DNA of 64,000 nt from Taeniopygia guttata (GCF_048771995.1 NC_133032.1:16248501-16312500), one strand, 5' to 3'. Shown: positions 1 to 13,400, counted from the stretch's first letter. Numbers and translations are program-made. The notes: a model not told the origin generated them from the letters alone.

Positions 1-960
1 CTGTTTAACAATTTGGACACCAAAGTGAAGTAGTGTTTTAGATACCATTTTATACTCACGGCAAGAAAGTGAAAAGTCCTTTGGAAACCTCATTCCAGCT
101 TCATAAGGACTTCCTGGTTGGCAAAAGGCCTTGACTACTGCAGCTGTTGTATAGCACTTGGAGGCTACAGATGCCTTACTTACCTTAACTGTCAGGATGT
201 GAGCTGATCACGTTGAGACTACTGAATCGTCTTGAATACCTGAATGTTGATAAGTCAAACCATATAAGCAATCTGGTTATTGTAACTAACTGAGAGAATG
301 GTTTAAAGAGTCTACTTTTTTACCCATATTCTAAAGCCTTGGTACTATTTAAGAACAAAGATTTAGCTCACACTTATGTATTCCATGTGAAACAAAATTC
401 TGCTCAAAAAGTATGCATGTTTAATTGCTTCTACTATGAACTATGCAAAAACCTCTTGGTACTTTTTCCCCTCATAGGGTAAAAACCTGCTAGGAGGGCA
501 GTTGTCAAATATCTTATTTTTACTGCTGATTTTGAATGTACCTTCTTGGAAGGTGTGGTCACCTAAAATGTTACCTTTTAGTGTTAACTAAGATGAGTTT
601 ATTAAACTAGATAATCTCAGTATGTTATGACCCTGACTTTATGAATGCTTACATATTAATTCAGATGTTACCCAGTTTTTTAGCTGTTAGAATCCTAGTT
701 TATTTGCTTAAAGGCTCAGCAGCATCAGAAGCCAGGCTCAGCAGGGGCCAAGAAGCTTGAGAAATACCCCTGAGTATAAAATCAGATTGTGGCCCTCATC
801 TAAGAACATGAATGTCTTAGCAGTGTTAAAGTTCTTGAAAAATAAGTCACGTCATTGGTATATATTTTTATCTCAAACTTTTGTTACACCAGCTAAGAAT
901 GCTACATCATTCCATGATTAGAAATTACCTGTGGATATTTGTATAGAAGTGTGAAATAAA
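1..960 (+). other. Probable 3'UTR tail of an upstream gene (ITGA6 candidate)
   Basis: No coding exon is visible. The stretch is AT-rich and ends in a canonical AATAAA at 955-960, followed by T/A-rich sequence and then a change of character. In human the gene immediately upstream of PDK1, on the same strand, is ITGA6, so the 3'UTR of that gene is the natural candidate. This is inference from synteny and the poly(A) signal only; there is no protein evidence in the window. Confidence 0.35.
955..960 (+). terminator. Candidate polyadenylation signal AATAAA
   Basis: Canonical hexamer on the plus strand followed by a T-rich stretch. It would end the transcript whose 3'UTR is proposed upstream. A hexamer alone is weak evidence. 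Confidence 0.3.
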
Positions 961-1944
961 TTTTTTTAAATTAAAGATGGTCTTGGTAATAGTGATTTTA
1001 TCATACTTAACTGAGGTGGCCACAGTTCCCTAGAAGAACAGGCGGAAAGTGGCAGGCTTTGACACGTTCTCCTGCAGCATTGCTGTAGCTCTTGCTGCCC
1101 TGCTCCATGCAAAGGGCAGATAAGGAGCAGTAGGAGATAAGGCACAATCTCAGGCTCGCAGGCTCTCTGCTGCGTGCTGCTGTTACCAGCACTGGTAGGA
1201 GTCAGAGCACCACGTGCCAGCTCCCACCGGGACACGGCTCCCCTCTCCTGGCTCCATGCTCGCACTTAGGCTGCCCTGGAGCCCTTTCATGGAAGCAACC
1301 TCCTAAAAAGCTTCCTAAATAGTGCCAGATGAGTATTGGAGTAAGTAGTAGAGATGGATACATACCCCAAAATTGGTCAAGAACTTTGCATACCTATTTG
1401 TATTTAGCAGTGGAGATTTGATATAACACAATTGCAGGGTTTCAAGTCCACCAAAAAAGCCCTGTGGAAAAGCCAAAATTATGCAGGGAAAAAATCCCAC
1501 GGAATCCGACAGACAAAATGTGGCTCCACCTCTTAAGATGTCAGCCCTCACTGGATGCTGAAAGGCCTTTTGATGCAACAAAGCCCAAAGAAAAAGGTTA
1601 GCTGGATATATGCTAGGCCACTCTTTGTAGTTAAGGCCAAGAAGCTTCCAGAACTAGACCCAGAAAATGCCACTAGACTCTTCAGAGCATCTCAAAGATA
1701 AGAACTCAACCTGCTCTTATTAAGAAATTACTCTCCTTTACAGGATGGCCACAAAGATTTATCTACAAGAAGACAAAATATCAACTGGCAGAACCGTTAA
1801 ATAGCTGATTATAGTAAGCTTTTGAAGAAATCTAATGTATTTGGCTTTATATGTATGCTCGTATATACCATACACATAATAGTACTAGATGTAGTCTATA
1901 CAATATATACAGTGGTACAGCATCTAATAGTGTATGTGTACAAA

Positions 1945-1973
1945 ATGCACATGTACATGTACGCACATGTGTG
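1945..1973. repeat. Alternating purine-pyrimidine tract (Z-DNA-prone)
   Basis: An uninterrupted alternation of purine and pyrimidine for 29 nt, rich in ACATGT and TGTACA palindromes, embedded in about 200 bp of TA/TG-rich sequence from 1850 to 2050. Confidence 0.5.
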
Positions 1974-3466
1974 ATATATAAAACTTGCTGTTCACTATAG
2001 ATATAGTGTGTTTTATATCTGTACAAAAATATACACTATATTGTCCAAAGTACAGAAACAGAATGTTGGTAAACTGCAATACTTTCCCATACATTTAACT
2101 ACTGCAGCACAGCAGACACCTTATGAGAGAATATACCTTTCAATTTAAGGGACCACCACAGCTCAGTTCCAGTAGCTACCCGTACATAAAAGTTATATGT
2201 AGAAAAAGAGAGGCAACAGCGTGCTCAGTTGGACACAAATCAAGAATCAGCACATGAGGTAAAAGGAAACTCTGAAACGGGCACTGAACCACCAATCTCC
2301 ATACAGCACCCTTGTTGCAATGCTGATGATCATGGCTGCAGCGTGTCCAAACTCCACAGAGAGCTGCTCATGTTCAACAGCTGCAGTAACTTCTGCCAGC
2401 ACAGGGAAAGTGTGGTGTCAGCAGCTGGTTTGCAGAGGCCAGGAGACCAAGCTGTGATGAAACAACCAGGCAGTTGCAGCCAGTGCTCTGAGCAAGCAGC
2501 AGCCTGTGGACGTGCTTGGACGTGCTTCAGCTGCCTCACCAGACAGCACGGCTGTGCGGCACAGGAACAGTGCGAGTTGTTTCCCTACAGGGATTGTGTA
2601 ACCAGTTGCTTTAGTTTTTTATTCCAGTCCTCAGATACCTTTCAATGTCTATCCTTCCAAGCCCCAGAGTCATTATTCATACTACAGACCTTTTACAGGC
2701 TTATAAACCTTGCTGAGTCCTAACCTTGTGAGCCTTGTAAAAACACTGCAAAACTCCTATCCCAAAAGACGGCTGCTGCAACGGGCCTTAAACCCCAGCC
2801 AAGGTGTGTCATGGTAACTATGAAGGTCTTGGGGACCTACAGTTTCCAGTTTTCATACTGCAAGAAAGACTCCTTTCTTCCTTTTCTAGCTCTACAAAAC
2901 ATCTGTTTGCAAGCAGCACCTTTTCAGGGCCCTACCTGCTTCAAATATCCTAGAAAACACAAAGAAAAGATTTTTGCAAGAGGTGTCCTTGCTGCTGCAG
3001 ACCAAGATAAATCCCTCTCATCACTGATTCACAATGGTAACTATGTATTTTATCCCTCAATCCCAGTGTTTTAGGGGAATAGGGAAGGAAGGGACAGAGG
3101 AGTTAAATACTTTTGTTAGGAACATACGAAATAATACAACTGGTAAGTTGATTAAAAGAAATGTTTGCAGGATACTGATTGGTTTCTTGAAATGGAGGGG
3201 TCCAACAGAGTACCCCAGTACAGAGCCAAGAAGTGCATCACTGCCAGCCTGCTTACAAGGCACTGACCAATTCCAGCTTAGCAAGGAGGAACAACATGAA
3301 AACAGCCATTGTGGACCTGACACATATCCACCTGGACGAGCAGTCCCCCTCTAACAGCTGCTAAGAGTTGTCCACAAAATACTTTGCTGTACCTGTTCCC
3401 CAAAAATGCTAATGCTTCATTTCAGTAACTGTATAGTATATTTTTCCTGCTTCTAAAAGACATCCA

Positions 3467-3535
3467 TAGAATGCTAAGAGAATCTCAGACTGGAAGAGCC
3501 CCATAAGGATCAAAGCTCCTCACAAAAAAGAGATC
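3467..3535 (-). mobile_element. Possible CR1 LINE 3'-end fragment
   Basis: The stretch reads like a decayed reverse complement of an avian CR1 3' terminus: a 'catagaat..agaatc' start, then 'ggaagagccccataaggatcaaag', matching the usual 'ggaagggaccttaaagatcat' pattern. It is short and divergent, so chance similarity is possible. Confidence 0.4.
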
Positions 3536-3690
3536 AAAGCCACACAAACCAATGTAACGCTAAGAATTTGTCTAGCATAGCAAAACCTCAATTTACCAAC
3601 AGAAACCTAAGAACAACAATTTTAAGTACACAAACTGGCTAGATGGGCCAGGTGATTGTGCAGGCATTGCAGCCAAGTGTATAAACCACT

Positions 3691-3732
3691 GAAAGAAGGA
3701 AAGGAAGGGGAAAAGGAAGTGGAAAGGAAAGG
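3691..3732. repeat. Purine-rich (GA) tract
   Basis: A run of 29 purines, one T, then 12 more purines. This is simple-sequence DNA able in principle to form a triplex. No gene context. Confidence 0.5.
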
Positions 3733-6700
3733 CATTCTAAGGATACTCATACGTGGCAACTTAAGCTTTTTTCTTAATCTGAGGACCTTAAAGAAAAGGA
3801 AAAAACCACTTGTACATGCACCCAAGAATTGATGACTTCCAGTAACAACAAACTTTTTCTATGTAACACAATGCAATATTAGAACTTAAAAAATAAATGA
3901 AATTGAAATTCAACTATTTCCAGTTATTTTGAGGACTTAATTGTTCTGTCTCATTTAAATTATTTATCTAGATGTATCAGAATTTCAACAACACCAATAA
4001 GCATGAATAAGAGTAGTAAAAAATGTAAAATAATGAACAAATTTCTCCTTTATGGTTTACTTAAGAAATTGCAGAAATCACTACATTAGAGTTCTGGCTA
4101 GTGTCACACTGGATCACATCAGAGCAAGCCCCTAGAAAATCGTCAGTGAGAGAAACAGGTTTTAGGAGAGAAAGAGCATTCAGAATTTTCTCCAATATTC
4201 TAACAGAACATGTTTACATGGATCAGGATCTGATCAATTGTTTAAACAAGATAAGGAAAACACCACTAGGTAAACAGAGAGGTTCTTCTCGGAGCACAGC
4301 ATTTAAAGAATTATCCACCATTCTTTTATCAACATTCTATTATCCAACATTCCATAGTTACTTCTGTGACTGCTCATCCTGCACAACTTTTTCAGAGAAA
4401 AGTGCTCTCTGTTTACATGACTATGTATGGTCTCTAGCTTACAAAGAACAATGATTTATTTAACCTCTGGCAGCCTCTGCCATATCTTGTGGCTGGGGAC
4501 TGCTGTCCAAAGATAACTTTAGGCAGAAGGCCAGTTTTTAAGGCATGTCTGTAAAGCTGAAACACAACAACACAGTAATATATACATCTAAAAGATTAAG
4601 CCAATCCAGAGCCATCATAAGAAATTGCAACAGTTTACAAAGACCCCATGCACTGCTTGTAGCCACTGCTTTAAACTAGTGCTGGCTCATAGCTGAGAGG
4701 CCGTCATAAAATGTTTTTGAGCACAGCAATTTTCAAGTACAAGTTCCAAACTATACAAACTTGAGGAGCATGCGGTACTCCTTGGTGTTCCTGGAGTGGC
4801 CTACAAGCAGCAATAAGCAAAAACTGCCAACAAGCTGTAATTGGAAAAGTCTTGAAGAGACAGACAAGGTGTCTGTTTGCCCAATTAGCCAGCACTCCCT
4901 GGCCAGAGCAGAACAAGCCATTCGGTTTGCAGCATAAAGATTAAGGTATGGTTGGATTACAAACCCAATGAAAAAAGCAGTCTAATCCTGCTTCTTTCTC
5001 AAATACTGTTGGTGCAGTTCAGGAAACTGCACCAGGAAGCTGACTGAATCAAATGCTTTCTGTATTTCAATGCGACATTAACAAGAAATAAGACAACCTT
5101 AAATGGGAGGAATCTAACAAAGCACTGAACCGATTAATGTGACTGCTGTACCAGAACTGCTCTAGTGGATGCCATAGGATATCCAACCTCACTATCAGGT
5201 CATACACAAGTCAAAGGTACAAGGTTTGTTTACAGGAAACCAATCAATATTGAAAAGCTGATTTAACAAATTTATGGGGCGAATACTAATATCCACAATA
5301 GAAAAATCAAATGAATGCAGGGCATAATCCACTGTGGATATTGTTTTCTCTTTTCAGGAATGGCACTGGGAATGATACCAGCACATCTCCACTGGAGATG
5401 AGGTTAGCCATCAAACGATTGCTTATCCTTCTTGCAGGAGCAACCATTGACTGTTCTATGATTTCAGGAATTGTCACCCCCAGAGGCCCTTTGAACTCTC
5501 CCACACCCCAGCAGGCTGTGATCAGCACCTCTCCAGGTGGGACACCACCTGGAGCTCATGAACTTTCAAGCCTGCCATACAGGAAAGACCATTCCCCTAC
5601 AGGCCTTGAGGAGCAACTCTTGACTGCTGAGAAATGTAAATGGATTTGATGCATTCTACTGAACTCCAGAGGAACTTTCCATAGTAACTTTGTACACAGG
5701 TATAGATGTACACACCTCTGTCCCTGTGTGTGAATAATGGCCTAGGTAGTAATTAACAGAGTGAACCTTGCCTTCAAACTCTGCTAGGGCACGGGGTTAA
5801 ACTAGTATCAAATACTAAATTATTAATCAAATTATTAAAGGTATGCTTATCAAAACAAAGGTAGAATGATTGAAAAATTCATATTCATATTGAAAGTAGC
5901 TATGTGCTTGCTTGGCAGAAGTAGCTAGAATTATTATAGCAAGCTGAGTTATATGGTTGTATTGCAGAAGTCAAAGATGTATCACAGTGAAACCTGGAAC
6001 TAACACCCTAAACATTACCAATAGTTAGACTAGACACAACTGTAATTTAAATATTACTCAAAAGTTAATAGCTGAGCAACCACATTATAACATGGACTCC
6101 AGAACTGACTGAAACTACCACAGAAACAGACCTAAGAGGATGTGAAGATGACCACGTGGCAAAAACTTGGTAACAAAAGAGCAAAACAGTGAAGGTCAAG
6201 AAGGGCCTAGACTCTAATATTGCTATTCATCCACACTATTGTGTGCAGAGTTTAGACTGTAATAATAATTACCCAGGAATTTCTTTGTCTGGGGTTCCCT
6301 CTTTTGAGGCACCTAGCTCAAGCTACCAGGTATCAAAATTTACCTGTAGCAATAGATCTATCTGATGGAGATGAGAGCCTAGTGTCAAAGATAGTTATAT
6401 ACTGAAGTAAGTTTATCAGAAATGCTTATAATCACCATTAGTGGCCTTTTTTTTGTTAGTATTCTAGATATTTCTACCACAGCAGGACAATAAACTATTC
6501 AATACCCAGTCTGGTACCTCACATATTGAATTTTAACAGGCAGTAAAGTGATTCACTATGACACACAGTCCAAGTGTTTTTCTACCAATACACACGCATA
6601 TTGTGCTCATTGCTGACCGATCAGGAATGCATCTGTAAAGGCAGAAGCCCTATTCTTCCTCTGTGTTTTTTGTTTGTTTGATTATCTTTTTTCTAGCGAC

Positions 6701-7334
6701 TGAAAGAAACCCCAGCCCCCCCCGCAGCTGGGCAGACACAGGTGCGGCAGTGAGAAGACACGCGGCTGTTCAAGCGCGGCCGATGCCCTCGGGTGAGGCT
6801 CTGCCCTCCCGCCGGCGCTTCTGAGAGTTTCTCTAGTTCCCGTTCCGCCTCCATCCCAGGGCGAGGGGGAGCCCCGGGTGCTCTGAGCCCGCACGGCCGA
6901 GCCCCCGGGCACCGCAATGCCAAGCGAGAGCCGCTGGTGCTCGGGCATCTCTCGGCCTCGCCGCGGGTCCCGGGTCCCGCCCCACAGCCCTCACGGCTCC
7001 CCGCCGGGGCAGGGCGCACCGCAGCCCTTGGCCGGGCAGGCGGCGGCACCGGCACCCGTAACGCCGCGTACCTGCGCCTAGCCGGGCTCCTCCACGAAGC
7101 GAGCGTCGCCTTCTCCCATCGGGCCCCAAGGTGCAGGGGATAGCCGAGCGCCGGCCTCAGGCGCCGCCGGGCAGCTCCGAGCTCCCTCAGAGCCGCCCTC
7201 TCCCCCGCCCCGCGCCGCTGCGGGGCCGGGCCGGGCCGGGCGGAGACGCCCACCCCCCTCGGGCACCTCCTCCCGGCGGCGCGGCGGAGGCGGCCGCGGC
7301 CTGGGCAGGGGCCGGGGGAGCGGCGCGGCGGGAA

Positions 7335-7355
7335 ATGGCGGCCGGGCCGGGCTGA
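7335..7355 (+). promoter_or_regulatory. Six-codon upstream ORF overlapping a YY1-like motif
   Basis: An ATG with G at -3 and G at +4 opens a frame of six codons (MAAGPG) ending in TGA at 7355, 22 nt before the PDK1 start and out of frame with it. The bases around this ATG (AAATGGCGGC, 7333-7342) also fit the YY1 consensus, which often lies just downstream of transcription starts in TATA-less promoters. If transcription begins upstream of 7335, this could act as a uORF. Confidence 0.45.
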
Positions 7356-7377
7356 GCTGAGGGGACGGAGCTGCACC

Positions 7378-7495
7378 ATGAGGCTGCTGCGCGCCCTTCT
7401 GCGCGGCGCTGCCGCGGGCAACATCCCGCAGCAGGTGGACTTCTACTCACGCTTCTCCCCCTCGCCGCTCTCCATGAAGCAATTTCTGGACTTCG
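7378..7495 (+). CDS. PDK1: PDK1 coding exon 1
   Basis: Starts at ATG after CTGCACC and ends before gtgagt, after 39 codons plus one base. It encodes the Arg-bearing presequence [10 protein letters not shown]... and the start of the mature enzyme ([20 protein letters not shown]). The ATG agrees with the family N terminus MRL. Confidence 0.95.
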
Positions 7496-10400
7496 GTGAG
7501 TCCCCGGCGAGCCGCCCTCGACCGCTGCCCCTCCTCCCACAGGTGCCTGTGAGGAGCGGGACGGCCACGCCCCCTCACCCCGTCAGCGCTGCCCGGCTGC
7601 TGCTTAGCTGTTAATGCTGTGCTTTCTGCAGAAAGGGGCTCTGCTTCCTTCTGGGACAAGGGAGCCTGGTTGGCTCATTCCCGGAGACCGCAACTATGGC
7701 AAGGTTGAAATTTAGCTGAAAACTCCGGTTTTTGGCACCACTAGGCTAGTCGGGTGTTTTCCTGCAGAGTCCGCAGTGTTGGGAAGAGGTTGGGAACAGC
7801 TGTGACAACTGGTAGCGTTAGAGCAGTGACTCAGACAGGTGAGACTGGTTAAGCCTTTTGCCAAGCAGCATGCAGCCTTTTAAAGGCACCTTCCAAACAC
7901 ACGAAGCGTTTAGCCTCAGCTGGCAGCGAGGGGCCGGAACAATCATCACTGCTCAGTCACTTGGCCTGTGCCCTACAGAAACATCCTATCCAAATGCTGC
8001 TGTTTAGAAGGTGTGTGAGAGAAGGAACAGGATGTAGACACCGGGAGCCATCCTGGAGGGTTTGGAATCTAGTCTTCAAAATGAGTAAATAAGTAACAGG
8101 ATACTCAATCTTACACTCAGTGCCAAAACCACTCCGAATGCTTCCAGACTTGACTATCAGCTTGGAAACAAAAGGGATCACAGGAATTGTTCTATTCTGC
8201 TTCAAAGCAAAGACCACATAGAGAAAGGTTGTGTAAGTCACACTGAGGCACCTTTTCAAAGCCTGAGGTTGGAGCCATTCTATAGCACGTTCTCTTTCTG
8301 TACCCAAGGCACTTTGGTGTACATACCTGTTTATGTGTAATATATTTAACTAGTTAATAGTTTCGTGTCTTTTTATAGTTTTGCAAATAAAACCTAAGTG
8401 AGAACTAATCCTAGAACCCCAAACTTTATATAAGCAGGAAGATTTACAAAGAAGATTTTCTCACAATTATCTGCTATCACTTCATCCATCTATTCAATGT
8501 TTCCCTTGTGGCAATGAAATGTATCTGACGTTTAAAACTCCATATTCCTACAGGAACTCCACCATATGTTCTGTTGCTACTGTACTTTTAAACAAAGAAT
8601 CTTGCAATTCAGAGTTTGTTTTGACCTGTATTATCTTACCACTACTGATAAAATGCTTACCATAAAATCAGTGCTTATTTTCAAGGCACACTATTTCCTT
8701 GTGTCAAAAGATAGACTACTTTTTTGCTCTTAGTACCTGAACATTAGGTAAAAATCTTGAAAACTTCTACAGTATTTTTTTCCTCTCTTTTCCTTAAGGA
8801 TATAATCTTTACAGAGAGTAAAAACTAATAACACAAATAAAAAAGACTGCAAGACAGAGGCAATATTTCTCTATAAGAGATTTTGTAGCCATTATTATCT
8901 GATGGTGTTTTCATTAAGGATTTTTTTGCTCCTTTTGCAAGAGTGAGAACAGTCAAAGAGGAAATAATAAAATCTGGTAAAGCTAACTTTAAAAAATGAA
9001 ATGTTCTGTAAGCAAATTTAGGTCTGGTCTTGGGTTATAAGACCACAGTATTTTCTGTAGGAGTTTTACCCATTCTTTGCCAAGATACAGACTGTTTCTG
9101 CACCTGGAAAGAGTCATTTACCTGTTCAATTTGCCTGCTCTATACTGCCTTCCGTATTTCACCAAGATTACAAAGATAAGGCCTTCAGATACAAAAACTA
9201 TTTTGTAAAATGAAAATTTTTAAGTATATGAGGCATTTAAAGATTATATTTACACTTTCATACTTCCAATCTGATTTGTTCTTGTACTTTTACCCAAGAA
9301 AAGGGAAAGGCCAGTAACAGTTGTGCCTGTGCAATCTGACTAGGAAGAAGAATGAAAGGTTTCTAGGCAGAGGTCATATATAGACAGTGCATAGTGCTGG
9401 TAAATGCCATTGTGGAGGAATTTCTTGTAAATTATTCACTTTTTTATTAACTGACATTCTTTTATCAGTGTAGTTTATTATGTGTCTGAGTCTGCATGCT
9501 TTAAAGTAAACTTCTCTATTTCAATGTGGTGAAGATTTTTCATGTTTAAGGCAGTCCAGGCTTCCTTTTTTCTTTCCTCATCCCTTCCTTTAATCTTCTC
9601 CAACTTCCCCTTGCCAAATGGAAGGAGTGAACTGAGCAGTAACACAGGAGTTAATTTGTAGGAGATACGTTTTGTGAAACATGAGACCTGAAGTAGACAC
9701 TTCACTGCAGCAGATGGGCAGGTTAGAAGTTCAGATGCTGTTTATGTGACAGTCTTTAAGTCTAGAAAGAAGTCTGGCTGACAATGAAGTACAGCATTTC
9801 TTAGTCTCTTCCCCACTCTGCACCCTCTTTTCTCACCTAGGAAAACAAGCTTTGTGGGAGTAAAAGCAGGTCTTGATTTTAATAAAGACATTTAAACATT
9901 TAATTGCCACCCCCACAGATGACACTTGTTCTCCCAAAAGGACAGGTCAGTTATGAAAAGAGGCAGTATTTCCACTTCTGGCTTTTAAAAATGTAAAAAT
10001 TTAACTGTATTAGTATCCTAATGGCTAAGCAGAGTAGCTGTCTTGCTTTCATTTCTTTCTCACTATTCATGTGAATTCATTCACCTGACTTCTGTTCTTG
10101 TAAGACTGAATTTAAACTACAACAGATGCAGTTGAAAATGAGATCTCTATTTCTGAATTTATTTTCTCAAAGTATTTGAGAATGAGTTATGATAATTAAC
10201 TAAGATCAGTGATGAAAAGCAGGGTGTATGGGACTACGATACTTTCTCAAGCATCCTTCTCATAGTTTCCTGTGCTGGTTTCACTTCTCTGATGTGCTCA
10301 GAATGACAGTGTTGGTTAGAGTTTGCTGCAAATAAATTGAACAATAGACATGGATAGAAGCCATATTTAAATTTGAACAGTAAAGGTCTGTAACCATTGC

Positions 10401-13400
10401 ATTAGTTTCTGTTTATATATTGAAGTTCTCATTACTGCAAGAGGAAGGTTTCAGTATGCAATAAATTTTGAAACACAAGTGGGCTGCTGCCATGAAAGAA
10501 ACACAGGCTTACCAGCCTGGGAGAGTCTGCCTTGAATTCAAGGTATAGGCCTCTAATGCAAGCAACTAAGTTTGTGTAGTTTTCTACCATAGTATTGACT
10601 TCATTCTGATGTCATATTGGTCTTAGGATCTGAAAATGCTTGTGAAAAGACTTCGTTTATGTTTCTGCGACAAGAGTTGCCTGTGAGATTGGCAAACATA
10701 ATGAAGGAAATAAGCTTGCTTCCAGACAACCTCCTAAGAACACCTTCAGTTCAGCTGGTGCAGAGCTGGTAAGAACAGTGACATTCCATTCCTTGAAGGG
10801 TGACCTGCATATACACAGGTTGGAGGAAATCACTCTCTTCTACTGAAAGGACATTCGTAAGCTTGTTGCATGAACATCACTTATTGATACTGAGATTCTA
10901 AATATACCAGTGATCAGAAACTGAATTTACAGATGTGGGAAAAAAGCATTTAGGAGCAATCAGAGAACCCGCAAAGGTATTTAAAAAATCATTAAGCATT
11001 GCACACACTCATGTATGAGGAATCAAACTTTTTTTTTTTTTAAACAAAAATCTGCCAAAAGAGTGTTTAATAAGGAATTTACCTAACAGTGAAGAAGCTA
11101 GTTGAAGAAAACAACAGAAGCAAACTAAGGCACAAAATGTTTGCAAAAGATAGCAGAAACCATTTACAGACTGAGAGTAAAGGTACAGAAAATATGAAGA
11201 AAAAGCAATAGAAAGTCCCAAAGCCAAAACATAAAACAACAGAGAGAACATGAAGGTATTAAAGTAAAAAAGACATTATTTGAAAAGTAAAGTTTGCTTC
11301 CAAGTAAGAAACATAGATATAAACTTTTTTAAGATGAAAGCAAAACAAAGAGATTGTTTGGTAACTGCTAAAGGCACAAGGATTTCTGTAAGGGCTTTTA
11401 AAGTTAAGATATCTGCCAAAATCTGCCAGTAAGTGGGATTGACTAGATGACTGAATATGAAAAGAGCTATCAATAAGGATACCTAAATGAATTCTTACTG
11501 AAACACAAATGCTTACATTCTCATGATACTAGATGACACTGATCAAATGGGAAATTAATTCCATTTGGGCAAATGCAAAGTAGAGCACAGGGAAGAACCT
11601 CCTCTCCTGTTTGCTTGCTTCCTTACAATGGAAAAAGAAATGTTGATGCTATTTGGAATATTTTTCTGCATATGTCAGTTGATGGCAAGAAGGAAAATAG
11701 TTTTAGGAACTAAATAACCAATGGGTAGGAATATAATTGTACCACTGTGTTAGCCCATTATTCTCCTGAATTGCATGCAGCTCCATCCTGAACAGAAAAG
11801 ACCAAGAGGGATAATCAGGGGGTTGGAACAATTCTACGTGAGGAGAAACCAAATAGAATTCTTCAGCTTGGAAAATATGTATCTAAGGAAAGGGATGGCA
11901 GAAATACTTAAATCGTGCGCAAATGGAAAGATTTTTCTACTAACGGGAACATACAGGGGCTGCAAATAAGTGATCACCTACTGGGTTTGAAACACAAAGA
12001 TGATATTTTATGCATTCTAATTAAATTGTGGAGTTCATTGCTCTGGAAATTTTGGAAGAAAACTTTATAAACAGATTCAAAGGAATCTAACAAAATTCAC
12101 AGAGAGACAGGTAGAATGATTTGGAAACACACAACATTGGAAGACCACAAACTGCTAACCAGAGAGATCTGGGGAGGCATATTAGATTGATCTTTATCCT
12201 GTTTATTTCATTGAAAGGTATGTCCAAAGTCTTCAGGAGATTCTTGACTTTAAGGACAAAAGCTCAGAAGATTCAGGGGCTATTCACAGGTAAGGCTTTG
12301 CTGTCACATATATCTTGTTAATATTGTATTGAAGAACTGGCAAAAAAACAATATCTGAAAAAACATTTCCTATCTCAGATCTTTACAGAAGAATTGCAGC
12401 AATGTCATCCCGTCCCTAAAAAAGGAGGGTACATTAACACAGGAAGTTAAGCACTTCAGCATAATGTCATTCTGTAGAATGCTTTGGTCAGTGCTAGTTG
12501 ACCAGAAGTGCCATTTGACAGGTACAGGTTGTTCTGCATGAAAACAGTTGACACAGTTTTCTCTTTCTCTTGGCAGATACCAAGATTATTTAATAAATAA
12601 ATAATAATTTTATAAACAGTCAAAATAGTGGACTACTGATTGTTTCAATGCTAGTCACCTGAAATGCGCTGTAAAGACTTAACCTGCCTTCTTAGTGCAG
12701 TAGGCAGACGTGATATTTTTGTATGTAAGTCTTCATTTTTGTAGACAGGCACTGTTTGCTGGAGGATTAAATTCCCTTGAAAGTGAAGTAGCAACAATGT
12801 ATCCATTTTAGTTTTACAGATACTGTGATAAAAATCCGGAATCGCCACAATGATGTAATTCCTACCATGGCTCAAGGAGTAATCGAATACAAGGAAAGCT
12901 TTGGCATTGATCCAGTGACCTCACAGAACGTGCAGTATTTTTTAGACCGCTTCTACATGAGTCGCATTTCAATCAGAATGCTCCTTAATCAACACTGTAA
13001 GTGTTGAAAGGAGGGGAAATTATATCTGTACCATGCCAACTGTATTTTTCTTTAAGTGCTTAATATGTACTAAGGTGCCACTTAGGAGAATACTATTTGT
13101 CTTGCTGTTTATAACTCATTCTTAATACAATTCCTAAAATATTTATTAATTGTAGGCTTTTCAGTATGGTGAGGACTGAAATTATAGATTTCCTATAAAT
13201 TTTTTATTTAGCAAAATGGAAGACACAAAGTAAAATTTTTATAAAGTTACACTGGATATTAAATGATGTTTTCTTTTTTGGCAGCTTTACTGTTTGGTGG
13301 GAAAATTAATCCAGCTCATCCAAAACATATTGGAAGCATTGATCCTAACTGCAATGTTGTTGAAGTTATTAGAGGTAAATTCAGATGATAAGCATCTTGA

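Larger units (their letters stand above)
961..6680. other. Intergenic region upstream of PDK1
   Basis: About 5.7 kb with no recognised exon. It holds an alternating purine-pyrimidine tract near 1945-1973, a purine-rich tract near 3691-3732 and a short possible CR1 fragment near 3467-3535. Open frames here, including one at 2229-2723, lack recognisable domains or splice context. Confidence 0.6.
6690..7600. promoter_or_regulatory. PDK1: CpG-island promoter of PDK1
   Basis: Base composition switches abruptly from AT-rich to very GC- and CpG-rich, covers the first coding exon, and falls back after about 7,600. GC boxes (repeated GGGCCGGGCCGGGCGGAG-like runs near 7222-7248) are present and no TATA box was seen. 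A CACGC (reverse GCGTG, the core of a hypoxia response element) lies near 6757. PDK1 is a well-known HIF-1 target in mammals, but a five-base core is too short to claim regulation. The exact transcription start cannot be read from sequence. Confidence 0.8.

Noticed and set aside
2229-2723. A 164-codon open frame on the plus strand upstream of PDK1.
   Set aside because: It starts at TTG, has no recognised domain, and has neither splice nor promoter context; its Cys-rich look follows from a GC-richer patch.
5311-5649. A 112-codon plus-strand frame (contains STSPLEMRLAIKRLLILLAG).
   Set aside because: No family recognised and no supporting signals; treated as chance.
6682-7659. Several open frames on both strands around PDK1 exon 1.
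   Set aside because: They are products of the CpG island; only the PDK1 exon 1 frame has protein homology.
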